A stretch of 64,000 nucleotides of DNA, from positions 24,719,620 through 24,783,619 of the forward strand of contig OY821517.1 of NCBI GenBank assembly GCA_963682025.1, in the 5' to 3' direction. Origin of the DNA: Cordilura impudica (lineage: Eukaryota; Arthropoda; Insecta; Diptera; Scathophagidae). The position numbers and the translations under genes were made by a program. Numbering within the stretch: the stretch's first letter is position 1; each line of letters starts with the position of its first letter. The notes under the pieces were generated by a model. That model did no database searches. It was not told where the DNA came from and saw only the letters and a program-made list of their open reading frames with translations. Below are positions 22,757-34,694 of this stretch, piece after piece.

Positions 22757-24480
22757 TTGTCAAAAGACATGTGTAAGACATGACACGAGTATTGGGATAC
22801 ATGATCAAATTTTCTTAATCCAAAGATATAGCGAATAATGTTATTGAATGTTACAGTTAATTTCCTGTTATCCCTAGAGTTGCAACCTGTGAAAACCTCA
22901 GATGCATATAGTAATGTTGGCAAAAGATATGTTTTAGCAAGTAGCAATCTTATTTTCGGTGGAGTAAAGTGCTGTGTTAACCATAAGCTTCTTAACATAC
23001 TATAAATTCTGCCACAGGATTGATTAATATGATCTGACCAAGTCAGAGTTCCATTAAACACAACACCGAGATTTTTTACAGAGTCCACGATGTCAATTCT
23101 AGAGCCCCCAAGGAAGACATTTATCTCATTCTCCAAATGCATCACTTTCTTCTTTATTATAATACACTTACATTTATTTGGATTAAGCCGTAGACCATTT
23201 GCCGTTGCCCAATTTAGAATACGTTTGAGATCATAATTTAGTTCTTGAGTTTTGTAAATAATTGAATCTTTGGTACTACTTAGATATAGCTGAATGTCAT
23301 CAGCGTACATCTGAATCTTAGAGAATTTAATTTGTTTTGGAAGATTTGGCATATATCGAATAAAGTAGTGGTCCACGGATCGAGCCCTGTGGTACCCCTC
23401 TTATAACTTACAGTGAGTTTGAGATGGAGCTACCATTAGCAACAGATTGTGATCTGTTTATGAGATATGAAAACATGAGTCTAACTGCTAACGCATAAAA
23501 GTTAAAAAAAACTTCTTCAATTTGAGGCATAAAATTTAATGGTGCACCGTGTCAAATGCCTTTGAGTGGTCCAATAAAACCAAAAAACATATATTTTACC
23601 ATCATCCATGTTGCTTCTTATATCCTCAACTACATCAGATAAAGCTGTTATACAGCTATGTTGTGGTCTGAAACCGGATTTACGCTCTTTTAGTAAGTTG
23701 TTGTCGTTTAAATACCTAAAGATCTGTCTGTGTAAAAGGTGCTCGAAAACTTTTGAGTGATATGGAAGAATTGCAATCGGACGGTATTCGTTACCCGTTT
23801 TTGGTACTGGTATAATTTTGGCATGTTTCCAATCCATTGGAAATGTTATATATTAAATTTGTTAAAATAATAAGAAGACTTATCATGCCTTATTTTGGAA
23901 ACAATCGCTTTTCTAGCCATCTTATATTCGTCGTGATATTCTGATATTCTGATATTCTGTAACGTTTCCACTTCTGATACACATTATCACGGTGTTCTAT
24001 TAGCATCTTGGTTTCCATTGTAAACCAAGGTCTATCTCCATTTTTAACAGTTTTCGTTTTGATGAGGACAGTTGTTCTCCAACGGTCGGTAAATAGAAAA
24101 TTTGATCCCATGGAGTAGAGCAAAGATCATATCCCAAAACCAAGATATCAATATTATTAAAATCACGATAAGTAAATGTTTGGGCCCGGTTTCTATTGCA
24201 AAATCGTATGATAAAAAGAGTAGAACGTGCTTCAAGAATGCTGGTGCTGCTAACTGATCATAATTAAGGACTTTATTTCATTGCTAGTAAAGAAAAGATC
24301 AAGCAAAGTGCTATTTGTCGACGTGAAGTGTGTAGGTCTCATTGTTTTGACAGCTGACAAGCATACAATTTTCAGCGCTGATTTGGTTCGTCGATTTGTG
24401 CAATAATTTCGCCAATTTTCCCCAAAAAGGTGAAAACATCCACAAAAATGCACGAAAACGGCCCCTGACGGCTGTTAAAA
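22757..24480 (-). pseudogene. Degenerate CR1/Jockey-group LINE pol, 5' and RT part
   Basis: Minus-strand blocks in order: endonuclease C-terminus PTHFTSTNSTLLDLFFTSN (about 24380) and LLFLSYDFAI (about 24225), a linker, then RT with DWKHAKIIPVPKTGNEYRPI (23835), LKERKSGFRPQHSCITALSD (23700), IKFSKIQMYADDIQLYLSST (23330), LRLNPNKCKCIIIKKK (23200) and a thumb region to FDNYG at 22757, where the 3.0-kb DNA transposon begins. The RT segment between 23517 and 23376 is frameshifted. The 5' boundary is not determined. Confidence 0.7.
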
Positions 24481-26399
24481 ATAAAAATAAATGTGAAAAA
24501 TCGATTTCCCGACCCAAAAAAACCCCCGGTATAAACATTTTCAATAATTTTTTTTCATTTGAATGAGTATTATGGAAAATATCATAAAAATGTCTTCATC
24601 GTAATTTTGGCAGGCTCGAAAATGATTTAGAGGTATGATTCTTTGGGCAAATATACTTGCTATGGCGCATAGTACCAAAATCGCGATGAACCCATGGATT
24701 AAATATAATTGACCCACCCTAATATATATATATATATATATAATGCTACACTCCCTTTGAAAGCTTATTTTACAATACTTGCATCGGAAAATCACGGCTT
24801 ATGCACAAGTACAAAGAGCCTTTGAGAGCTTTTCAACATAAAGAAATGATTTAACACATGTATTTATAATATTCTCCAAAAAAAAAAAGAACAATATCTT
24901 GCCATTGTATCAATTTAAACCTAATAAAGTCTCACTCTTATTAACTTTTTTGCATTAAGAATGTGGGTCTTTTGTAACAAACATGTTTTTCCAACGTTTT
25001 TATGACCTGACATGAACTTTGAAAATTCTAAAGAGAAACAAACAGTTCAAATATCATCCTGTATGCGGCTGCTAAATATATCAGACTAGTTTTTTTTTCG
25101 AATGTGCAATTACAACTTGTTTTGTAGAGAATTATCATTTCAATTATAACCCAAAACTCTGCACAACACACAGAGTTTTTTTCAGCTAAGATTTTGTCAA
25201 TTTTGAAATCAGTTTTTGATGTCGCAAATACAAGCATTTGGTAAAATTGGCTTTTGTGGTTAAAAACAAAAATTAATGAACTGCCTGTCAGCAATCACGG
25301 CGTGTGATTTCAAATAAGTGTATTTTTCTTATATTCTTTTTTTTTTTTTTTTTTTAAGTATAAGACCATGTTTTGTAACACTCGATGAATAAAAAAACAA
25401 TAATTTATTTACTAGTTTGTTAGATTTTGACGTCCCATTTAGACATATTGCAATAAATAATGTAATTAATATGCAATTTTTGATTTGTTTGCAATGGTTT
25501 TCAAAATAATTTCAGTTTAACAAATTGAAATCTTTAAAATTATTTATAGTTACCATTAACAATCAGTTTGCAAAAAATAAAAAAAAAATATATAATTTGA
25601 TACTTTGTGACTTATTAATATTAAAGCAAAATATATTTAATATGAATTGTATATTTGTACAAGTTCAATTTAAATTTGCTTAAGTAGTTTGTTAAGATTT
25701 ATAAATATCTAAAACTTTTCAAACAATATTATAAAGATTACAACATATGTATTTCGGAATATTTTACAATATTTTCAGTGTTAGTTACCTAAACTACAGA
25801 TTATTTTGTTGGTTTGTTTATTAATATTATTAACCTAAAACTAAGCAAACAACAAACTATTTCCTCTTTTTATCAAATTTGATTTTCTAACATCTTTCAT
25901 ATAATTTCCTTTTTTTTTTTTTTTTTTTTTTTGTTTGTTAAATGAAGCCGTATATTATTTTCATACATAAATCTTAATTGAATTAAATAAGTAACCAAAC
26001 TCCTAAGACCCCCTAAGCTTATTTTGCCAAAGTTTTTCTTTCTCTTGATCCTTTTTTTCTTATTTCTTAATTTATTTTTAGTAACTTAGTATCTTGTTGG
26101 CTTTTGCAAAGAAAAACTTTAAAATTTCATTCATAAATCTATACATATATTAAATTTACATAAAACACTTTATAATAAACTCTTACTCCTTCGAATTATT
26201 TTCATTTGGTTGCTTAGTTGTTAACATTATAATAATAAACAAAAGTAAAAAGAAAAAAAGAACTTTGACATTGTTCGCAATCTCCTTCGTAAATTTCAAA
26301 ATTCAAATTAACCCACGAATGAATCAATGTGAAAAAATTCTTAACATGAAATGATAAAAATTCACAAGAAAATAGAAAAAGTTAAATTGAAGGTATAGG
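24481..26399. other. AT-rich stretch; possible transposon end at 24545-24735
   Basis: 24545-24735 ends in AATTGACCCACCCTAA, whose complement TTAGGGTGGGTCAATT looks like the terminus of a known fly repeat type, followed by a TA microsatellite (24721-24742). I see no matching inverted end. The remainder to 26399 is AT-rich with T tracts (25340-25356, 25911-25932) and no recognisable gene. Confidence 0.4.
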
Positions 26400-26765
26400 A
26401 AAATTTTTGGGGAACGGGGTCTTTCGCAGAGGTTGAAAGCTCTCTGTCTGCTATCCACTTGGGGGTAGCAAGAAGCGATTCGTTTGTCCGAAAGTCAAAA
26501 GCATCTTACAACTTCCGGTCTTAGACCAAGTGTTCCCTGGTAATGTCTTTCAGGCACCCGTCTGATGGCAGCTAAAGTCGAGAAGGCGTGCAGGACTGAG
26601 TATCCTGAGTGCAGGCTAATGCCGATGCGTCTCAGGAAACTAGGTGACAGCCGTTAATACTAAGTCACTGAAACTCAACTGTATTTAAACCGGCCTAGCG
26701 GCGTTGGCAGCCCCAACTCTAGGATCGGAAGCTTTGGCCTAATCAGTCAATCTTCTTAAATTCAA

Positions 26766-28346
26766 ATGATTACAGAAACGTCAATAAATTTAAATTTAAA
26801 TAATGATCCCCCCACGATGACGACTTTTGGCTTCAAACAACGGTTTATGATTGGTAAATGGAATGTTAGAATTCTCTCCGAAACATCGAGACTCGAGCAA
26901 GTTCGAAAGGAAATGGTGTCCTACAAACTAGATATTCTGGGTTTAAGTGAAGTTCGATGGCTAAGCAACGGCACAACGCAGCTGCCTTCTGGTTACCACT
27001 TTATTTACTCCTGTAACACCACCTACAGGATAAACGGCGTCGGTTTGTTGCTGTCACCAAAGGCCAGGAATGCACTATTAGAACACCGGGCAATCTCAGA
27101 ACGTATAGTTACTGCACGATTCAACTGCAAATTTCGCAAAATATATATTGTGCAATGTTACGCACCAACCGACCCGGACGATGATAGGGCTAAGGATGAT
27201 TTTTATGGCCAACTGGATTACGTGATAAGTTCTTTGCCTGCAGGGGATATTAAGATATTTATGGGTGACTTCAATGCCAAAGTAGGAAACGACAACGAGA
27301 GCCTACATGCGGTTATGGGCAAGCATGGCCTGGGACCCTTACGGAACAATAATGGTGACAGATTAGTTGATTTCTGCGCCCGAAACCGTCTCTTTATTGG
27401 TGGAACGAAATTCCCACACAAAAATATTCATAAATATACCTGGGAATCACCAGACGGTCAAACTCTCAATCAAATTGACCATATAATTGTTAGTCGACTT
27501 TTCTTGGGCTCACTTATGGATGTAAGAGCTAGACAAGGAGCCGACGTTGCCAGCGATCACTCCCTACTCGTAGCTGTTTTTCGTCTCCGACCTGCGGCAG
27601 TTAACAGAGCGTTAGAAAAGGTCGATAAATACAACACAGCTCGATTCCATGATTCAATCGTATCAAGGGTATATAACCAAAGGTTAAGATCCAGCCTTAT
27701 AAACAACGAGCAACACACGTGGTCAGACGTAGTTACAGCCTGCAAAGATACGGCAAAGTCAACTCTTGGAGTAAAACTAAACAAAATTAAACCGTGGATT
27801 AGCTCTGAATCCTGGGATGAGATTGAAAATCGAAAACGTCTTCGTAAAGCACGATTGCAAGCCAAAACAAATGCTGCGAAAGAACAAGCTAAACTAGAAT
27901 ACCGCCAGTCTTCTCGAAAAGTAAATTATATGGTACGTGCTGATCGAGAAAAATACTTTAATGGTATAGCAGAACAAGCCGAAAAAGCGTCCAACACAGG
28001 TAATCTGCGTGCAGTTTACTCTGCCATTAAGCAGATGAGTGGCAATAATATACGAGGCACTATGTCTCTTAAAGCAAGTGATGGCACAGAGCTAACCACC
28101 ACAGATCAACGATGGCGCGAACACTTCTCATCACAGGCATCAACTGAAAATAACAACTACAACCAGGCTGATGCGGAAACGTCTTCTTTACGGCGCAACC
28201 CAAGAAGGGATATTTCTACTGATCCCCCGTCATGTTCTGAAGTTGCAGCGGCATTAAAACAGCTGAAAAATTGTAAATCGCCTGGTCCCGACAACATACC
28301 CGCCGAGCTATTAAAATATGGTGCTGATACATTAGCTAAGTTCTGA
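26766..28346 (+). CDS. LINE pol, first part: APE endonuclease and RT N-terminus
   Basis: 526 residues from the ATG at 26766. The apurinic-type endonuclease spans about residues 35-275: KWNVRILSE, LDILGLSEVRW (Glu of the active site), YAPTDPDDD, MGDFNAKVG and SDHSLLVAVF (Asp-His pair) are all present, so nicking activity could be intact. A basic linker follows, then the start of the RT domain with KSPGPDNIPAELLKYG. The frame ends at TGA 28344-28346, but the protein clearly continues in another frame from 28346: a single base appears to be missing within 28340-28346. This is either one mutation or a sequencing error. In the intact element the two parts would be one protein acting at the genomic nick to prime reverse transcription. 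Confidence 0.8.
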   Translation: MITETSINLNLNNDPPTMTTFGFKQRFMIGKWNVRILSETSRLEQVRKEMVSYKLDILGLSEVRWLSNGTTQLPSGYHFIYSCNTTYRINGVGLLLSPKARNALLEHRAISERIVTARFNCKFRKIYIVQCYAPTDPDDDRAKDDFYGQLDYVISSLPAGDIKIFMGDFNAKVGNDNESLHAVMGKHGLGPLRNNNGDRLVDFCARNRLFIGGTKFPHKNIHKYTWESPDGQTLNQIDHIIVSRLFLGSLMDVRARQGADVASDHSLLVAVFRLRPAAVNRALEKVDKYNTARFHDSIVSRVYNQRLRSSLINNEQHTWSDVVTACKDTAKSTLGVKLNKIKPWISSESWDEIENRKRLRKARLQAKTNAAKEQAKLEYRQSSRKVNYMVRADREKYFNGIAEQAEKASNTGNLRAVYSAIKQMSGNNIRGTMSLKASDGTELTTTDQRWREHFSSQASTENNNYNQADAETSSLRRNPRRDISTDPPSCSEVAAALKQLKNCKSPGPDNIPAELLKYGADTLAKF

Positions 28347-29728
28347 CTCCACTGATAACACGTGCATGGATCAATAATCAATTTCCTGCAGATTGGAAAG
28401 AGGGTGTAGTAGTCACAATCCCTAAAAAGGGTGATCTTACTCAGTGTAAAAACTGGCGCGGTATTACCGTGCTAAACGCTATAGGGAAAGTGATGGCAAC
28501 TCTACTACTACAGCGAATTTCACCAGTGGTAGAACAAACTATTCGTAATGAACAAGCTGGCTTTCGGCCTGGGCGATCTTGTGTTGATCACGTCAATACT
28601 CTACGCATTATTATTGAGCAATCGGCAGAGTATAACACACCCCTATACCTACTTTTCGTAGATTTTGAACGTGCTTTCGACACAATATCCCGAAATTCTT
28701 TGTGGTCTGCATTAATTGGTAAAGGTATACCTGAAAAAATTGTCACTCTAATACGCGAGCTGTACAAAGACGCAGAGTGCAAGGTCCGATTTAACGGAAA
28801 GGAAAGCCAACCATACACAACCGTTACAGGCGTAAGGCAAGGCTGTGTCCTGTCTCCCACACTATTCATTCTTCTTTTAGACTGTGTAATGGAAAAGACA
28901 AATAGTGAGGCCCCTACCGGTATTCGATGGAATATGATGGAATGCCTAAATGATATAGATTACGCAGACGACATTTGTATAATGGCCCAGCGCTTTGCAG
29001 ATATTGAAACTAAGATAAAGAGACTCTCCGACAACGCCAAACAAGTAGGATTGAGAATTAACTTTAAAAAATCAAAGCTGATGCGTATCGGTACCAATAT
29101 TTCATCACCCCTTATTGTTGATGGTACCGTAATGGATGATGTAGAATCTTTCAACTATCTCGGTTGTAAAATCGCAAAAGACGGTGGCTCTGTAGCCGAC
29201 ATTGGTGACCGAATCAACAAGGCCCATGTTGCGTTCCTAAAACAGCACAAAATTTGGCGCGCTAACAACATATCCCAGAAAACTAAGTTACGTATATTCA
29301 ACTGTAGCGTAAAATCTGTTCTGCTGTATGGTTGCACTACATGGAGCCTTACAAAACTGGCCAAGAAGAAAATACAAACTTTCGTCAATCGGTGTCTGAG
29401 ACAGATTTTACGTATATACTGGCCTAATTGGGTATCAAATGAAGCCCTTTTGAATCTGGCAGATTGTTGTCCCATCGAATTTGATATTAAGAAACGTAAA
29501 TGGACATGGATCGGCCATATTCTCAGGCGACCAGCAAATGATATTGCCAGAGCTGCACTTGAGTGGAACCCCCAAGGTCAACGACATCCAGGCCGACCAC
29601 GTCATACATGGATCCGGTGCATACGAAATGAACACGAATCAGTCCAAAAAACATGGAACGAAATTAAGCTACTTGCCAGAGATCGAATCAGATGGAGAAA
29701 ATTTGTTGACGCCCTATGTTCTTCGTGA
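28346..29728 (+). CDS. LINE pol, second part: reverse transcriptase and C-terminus
   Basis: Continues the same protein in a shifted frame (the first ATG-independent residues TPLITRAWINNQFPADW precede the first methionine-like codon at 28469). RT motifs are in order: NWRGITVLN, GFRPGRSCVDHV, LFVDFERAFD (motif A with catalytic Asp), GVRQGCVLSPTLFILL (motif B), IDYADDICIMA (motif C, both Asp present) and FNYLGCKI. The C-terminus has WTWIGHILRRPANDIARAAL and EWNPQGQRHPGRPRHTWIR, the Arg/Pro-rich ending seen in many RTE-like arthropod elements. It stops at TGA 29726-29728 and is free of other damage, so the copy looks young. Confidence 0.8.
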   Translation, partial: TPLITRAWINNQFPADWKEGVVVTIPKKGDLTQCKNWRGITVLNAIGKVMATLLLQRISPVVEQTIRNEQAGFRPGRSCVDHVNTLRIIIEQSAEYNTPLYLLFVDFERAFDTISRNSLWSALIGKGIPEKIVTLIRELYKDAECKVRFNGKESQPYTTVTGVRQGCVLSPTLFILLLDCVMEKTNSEAPTGIRWNMMECLNDIDYADDICIMAQRFADIETKIKRLSDNAKQVGLRINFKKSKLMRIGTNISSPLIVDGTVMDDVESFNYLGCKIAKDGGSVADIGDRINKAHVAFLKQHKIWRANNISQKTKLRIFNCSVKSVLLYGCTTWSLTKLAKKKIQTFVNRCLRQILRIYWPNWVSNEALLNLADCCPIEFDIKKRKWTWIGHILRRPANDIARAALEWNPQGQRHPGRPRHTWIRCIRNEHESVQKTWNEIKLLARDRIRWRKFVDALCSS

Positions 29729-29824
29729 ACTTTTTATTTAAGTATTTTATGTACAATTTGTATTTATATTATATCTAATTAAATAAAGGACATATATATA
29801 TATATATATAGAAAAATTTTAATT

Positions 29825-32660
29825 AAAAAAGTCATTTTTAGGAAAAGGTACTTTTATTAACAAAAGGTAATTTCTTACAAAGGGTACTTTTTTAAGAAAG
29901 CGGACTTTTTTAAGAAAGGGGACTTTTTTTAAGAAAGGGGACTTTTTTTAAGAAAGGGTGCTTTTCTAAACAACTCGTACCTTTTAAACAGAGGGTACTT
30001 TTCATAACAAAAGGTAATTTTGCAACAAAAGGTATTTTTTTAAAAAAAGGTACTTTTTTAAGAAAAGGTACTTTTTTAAACAACACGGTATTAAACAACA
30101 AGGTACTTTGTTAACAAAAGGTACTTTTCTTAACATATGGTACTTTTGTAACAAAAGGCAATTTATAACAAAAGGTACTTTTTTAAAAAAGGTACTTTTC
30201 TAAACAACACGTACTTTTTAAACAAAAGGTACTTTTTTAACAAAAGGTACTTTTCTTAACAAAAGGTACTTTTGTAACAAAATGTAATTTTTTAACAAAA
30301 GGTACTATTTTAAGAAAAGGTACTTTTCTAAACAACACATACCTTTCTAAAAACACGTACTCTTTAAACAAACGGTACTTTTTTAACAAAAGGCACCTTT
30401 CTTAACAAAAGGTGCTTTTGTAACAAAAGGCAATTTTGAACAAAAGGTACTTTTTTAAGAAAAGGTACTTTTCTAAACTACACGTACTTTTTAAACAAAA
30501 GGTATATTTTTAACAAAAGGTAATTTTCTCAGCAAAGGCACTTTTTAACAAAAGGCAATTTTTAACCAAAGGTCCTTTTTTAAGAAAAGATACCTTTCTA
30601 AACAACACGTAGCTTTCTAAACAACACGCACCCTTCAACCAAAAGGTACGTTTCTTAACAAAAGGTACTTTTGTAATAAAAGGTAATTTTTTAACAAAAG
30701 GTACTTTTTTTAGGAAAAGGTACTTTTCTAAACAACAGGTACTCTTTAAACAAAAGCTACTTTTTTAACAAAAGGTACTTTTTTAACAAAAGGTACTTTT
30801 TTAACAAAATGTACTTTTTTAAGAAAGGGGACTTTTTAGAAAAGGTACTTTTCTAAACAACACGTACCTTTTACAAAAGCTAATTTTCTTAACAAAAGGT
30901 ACTTTTCTTAACAAAAGGTAATTTTTAACATAAGGTACTTTTTTTAAGAAAATGTACTTCTCTAGAAAACACGTACTCTTTAAACAAAAGATATTTTTCT
31001 TAACAAACGGTACTTTTGTAACAAAAGGCAATTTTTAACCAAAGGTCCTTTTTTAAGAAAATGTACTTTTCTAAACAACACGCACCTTTCTAAACAACAC
31101 GTACCCTTCAAACAAAAGGTACTTTTTTAACAAAAGGTACTTTTTTAACAAAAGGTACTTTTCTTAACAAAAGGTACTTTTGGAACAAAGGGTAATTTCT
31201 TAACTAAAGGTACTTTTTTAAGAAAAGGTACTCTTCCAAACAAAACGTACCCTTAAAACAAAAGGTACTTTTTAACAAAAGTTACTTTTTTAACAAAAGG
31301 TACTTTTTTAACAAGAGGTACTTTTTTAACAAAAGGTACTTTTTTAACAAAATGTACTTTTTTTAAGAAAGGAGACTTTTTTTTGAGAAAGGGGACTTTT
31401 TTAAGAAAAAGTACTTTTCTAAACAACACGTACCTTTTAAACAAAAGGTACTTTTCTTAACAAAAGGTACTTTTGGAACAAAGGGTAATTTCTTAACTAA
31501 AAGTACTTTTTTTAAGAAAAAGTACTTTTCTAAACCTTTCTAAGCAACATCTCCTCTTTAAAATGAAGGTACTTTTTTAACAAAAGGTACTTTTTTTAAG
31601 TAAAGATACTTTTCTAACCAACACGTACTCTTTAAACAAAAGATACTTTTCTTAACAAAGGGTACTTTTTAGCAAAAGGAACTTTTATAAAAAGGCAATT
31701 TTTAACGAAAGGTAATATTTTTAAGAAAAGTACTTTTCTATCCAACACGTACTTTTTAAACATAAAGTAATTTTTTAACAAAAGGTACTTTTCTCAACAA
31801 AAGGTACTTTTCTCAACAAAAGGTACTTTTTTAAGAACAGATACTTGTTAAGAAAAGGAGCTTCTTAAGAAAAGGTACTTTTCTAAGAAAATTTGCTTTC
31901 TTAAAAAAACATAAAAGGTACTTTTAGAAAATGAAGCAATTTATTTAAGAGGTAATTTTGATAAAATGAACGTTTTTAAGGAAAGGTAAGTTTTCTAGGA
32001 TGTGTGTTTTCTTAAATATACTTGAAAGAAACGATGCTTAAAAACAAAATTTTTTAAGAAGCTTCACTTTTTAAGAAAGGGTACTTTTTAAAGAAATTTT
32101 TTACGAAAATTGTCTTTTCTAAGATACTTTATATATGGTTATATTAGGCATTTTATTTCTCCAAGAAAAGGTACCTTTTTAAGAACAGCAACTTTTTAAA
32201 GAAAATGCCGTATTTTAAGAAATTTTGCTTTGGTGTTTTGTTTGAAAAAATAATTTTTTAGAAGATTAAATTTCAATTCCCAACAAATAGGCACTTTTAA
32301 AGAAAACGTGCTTTTTTTCAAAGAGGAAATTTTTTTGCAAAGATAATTTTTATAAGGTACTTTTTAAGCTGATGTTCTTTTTCAAGAAAACTTACTTTTT
32401 TAAGAAATCCTAATTTTTTAAGAAAAGGTTCATTTCGAAGCAAAGGCAATTTTTTAAGAAAAGGTATTATATTAAAGAAAATGTACTTTTTACGAAAATT
32501 CAGTTTTTCCAGAAGAGGTATGTCTTAAAGAAAAATTACTTTTTAAAGAAAAGGTACTTTTTAAAGAGGTTTTTTTTTAAGTATAGGTACGTTTGTACGA
32601 AAATTTACTTATTTAAAAAAAATTTTTTTTTTACTTTTTTAAGAAGAGATAAAGGATTTA
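29825..32660. repeat. 18-bp minisatellite, AAAAGGTACTTTTTTAAC type, ~2.8 kb
   Basis: Tandem units of about 18 bp around AAAAGGTACTTTTTTAAC, with variants ending AAGA and AACAACACGTACC. Each unit contains a nearly self-complementary AAAAGTACTTTT core. Order is good up to about 31850 and degrades after that. A mariner relic interrupts the array, which then resumes at 33545-33665. Because 18 is a multiple of three, the minus strand stays open for stretches and would read KKVPFV/L hexapeptides; there is no sign of coding selection. Confidence 0.9.
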
Positions 32661-32763
32661 TTTTTTGCTTAGATGGAATTTACGAAAGAGTTAGCTGTCA
32701 AACGAACTGTCACACTGCGCTCACTTTTTGACATTTATGATCAATATACTCTGGCAAATGATC

Positions 32764-33450
32764 ATGAATAGATTCACGCTTGAACAACGCTACCAAATTA
32801 TCCAAATTTACTTTGAAAATTAGTCATCGATTACGGCTACTTATGGACGACTTCGTGATTTTTAAGGCGCACATAATCGTCCATCTGAGCAATCCATCCG
32901 TTGAACTGTGGATAGATAAAAGAACATAACATTTAAATGAAAGTGTGGAAGAAGATTCAAATTTATCGATTCGTCGCAGGAATTTGGCCTCCTGGTACAC
33001 GCATTAAAGCCGCGAGACCATCATAGGCATCGTTCTTCCACGGATTGGGCTCTAGAGCAATTGGAATCTGACCCGATATTTTATCGCAAAATTTTGTTCA
33101 GAGATGAGTGAGACCAATCCACAAGAGATCCAGAAAATTGCACCGCTGGTGGCATCATCGGACCTTATTTCTTCAAAAATTAAGACGGAACTGCTTTACG
33201 GTCAATGGAAAGCATAACCGCACCTTGGTCGATATTTTCTGTTCGAAAATATTGATGTCATTGATCCGGGCAGGATGCAGCTACGTGCCATACGGCGACA
33301 AATTGATTGGTGACAAATTGATTTCGAGAAATGGGTCTGTCAATTGGATTCCAAGGTCGTACGATTTCGCCTAAAATTGGACGTTCAGAATGTGCTTCGT
33401 CAAGTACAGCCGCGGTGGCCATATGCCCGAAATAATTTTCAAATGTTAAT
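32764..33450 (+). pseudogene. Dead Tc1/mariner-superfamily transposase inside the minisatellite
   Basis: From the ATG at 32764: MNRFTLEQRYQIIQIYFEN, stop, SSITATYGRLRDF, stop, GAHNRPSEQSIR give the N-terminal helix-turn-helix part. Later pieces include ALEQLESDPIFYRKILFRDE (about 33055), ISRNGSVNWIPRSYDF (33325) and the C-terminal YSRGGHMPEIIFKC at about 33440. These match the insect family of the element at 47409-48354, but many stops, shifts and internal losses are present. TIRs were not identified. Confidence 0.65.
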
Positions 33451-33544
33451 GCCATCTTACGAATGAAAAAGTTTTTTTGATTAAAATTAAATTTTTTGTG
33501 TAATTTTTTCTACAATATCAAGTTCTATCGCGCTTCAAAAATAA

Positions 33545-33665
33545 CATTTAATTTTTTAAGAAACTGCTTTTTTAAGAAAAGGTATTTAAAGAAGAAACAC
33601 TTTTTAGGGAAAAGCTCCTTTTTAAGGAATGGTATTTAAGAAAAGATATTTCAGATATTTTAAGT
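33545..33665. repeat. Right-hand remnant of the 18-bp minisatellite
   Basis: Degenerate TTTTTTAAGAAAAGGTA-type units resume after the mariner relic, showing that the transposon landed in the array rather than beside it. Confidence 0.6.
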
Positions 33666-34694
33666 GTGAGGCTGCTTAAGCATCCCTGCTAGCTCTGGTT
33701 AAAGCTGAGTTTTCCCAAGTAGAGCAGCTTTGACTAATTTGCAATGTTCTGAGGGTACTACGAAACTTCACGACAAAATATTTCTATTTTGATCTCTTGA
33801 AAATATCGAATTAAACTTACCTCAACCCCATTTTGCATTAGCTGGTGCACTAGAGGTTTAAGCATAACCCAACTGGTTGTATTGTAAACTACAGAAGTTC
33901 ATATTGTGAAATTTCACGCCCGTTCTATTTGTTTAATGCATGCATATTCTGTCTACTTTTAAATTATTTGACAAGTTTTATTCTCTAAGAGAATTTATAG
34001 ATGAAGGCAACACACAAGTTAAACTAGAGAAGAAAAAAAAGTGATTTTTTAAATGAAAAATTTCTGTTCAACTTTCCATATTTTATGTTTTGCTTTATAA
34101 AGTCAGAATTGGAAAAGTTTATTTCTATAATAATTTTGTTGTTGTTGTTTGTTTGGTCAATAACATTATGATGTCTGTTGTCAATTGTTTGACAATACTC
34201 ATTTTCACAATTTTAATAATAAAGGAAAAACATTCTTTTGTTTCATGGAATTTGAGGGCAATTCAACATTTGTTTAGTTTTTTTTTTTTTTTTGTTTAGA
34301 TTAATAAATAAGTAGAAGTTGGGTTAAGAGAATGTTCCGAGAACTTGATGGTGAATGATGCAGACAGTTGTTTATAAAGGTGAAGTTTAAAGATACCATG
34401 TCATTCAATTAATCAGCTGAAAGTGTGCAAGCTAGAAGACAAAATAGACGGAAATTTTAATCACGTTTGCTCAAAATTTAGCAAAAAAAAAAATGTCAAG
34501 AGAATGTTTCAAGCGAATTGTTGGCCATGTACCAAGGATATAAAACTTAAGTAGTGATCGTCGATTCATAACCCTCGATGTAATATAAGTCCTTCAGTTC
34601 TTAAGTCTATAAGTCCTTCCGTTCACATAATGAACTCAAACAAAGTTGCAAGACTTTCACTATTACAGTACTTCTGATATGTGACATTATATAT
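33666..34694. other. No gene seen
   Basis: Ordinary AT-rich sequence with a poly-T tract at 34275-34293. Open stretches are short and unlike any family I know. Confidence 0.5.

Larger units (their letters stand above)
26400..29811 (+). mobile_element. Nearly full-length RTE-like LINE
   Basis: A GC-richer leader (about 26400-26765) precedes an endonuclease-reverse transcriptase frame of about 985 codons that is complete except for one frameshift near 28343. A short 3' UTR then ends in an AATAAAGGACATATATATA tail, matching the microsatellite-like 3' ends of RTE-type elements. The 5' boundary is approximate. A second, truncated and diverged relative is at 39853-41228. Confidence 0.75.

Noticed and set aside
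24721..24742. TA dinucleotide run as a promoter
   Set aside because: A plain microsatellite adjoining a transposon-like end; no initiator or coding sequence follows.
29910..31444. Minus-strand frames encoding KKVPFL/V hexapeptide repeats
   Set aside because: They follow from an 18-bp tandem unit being divisible by three; frames start and stop with unit errors and show no coding constraint.
29825..32660. CRISPR-like array of repeats and spacers
   Set aside because: Repeats are contiguous without unique spacers, no cas genes are present and the context is eukaryotic.
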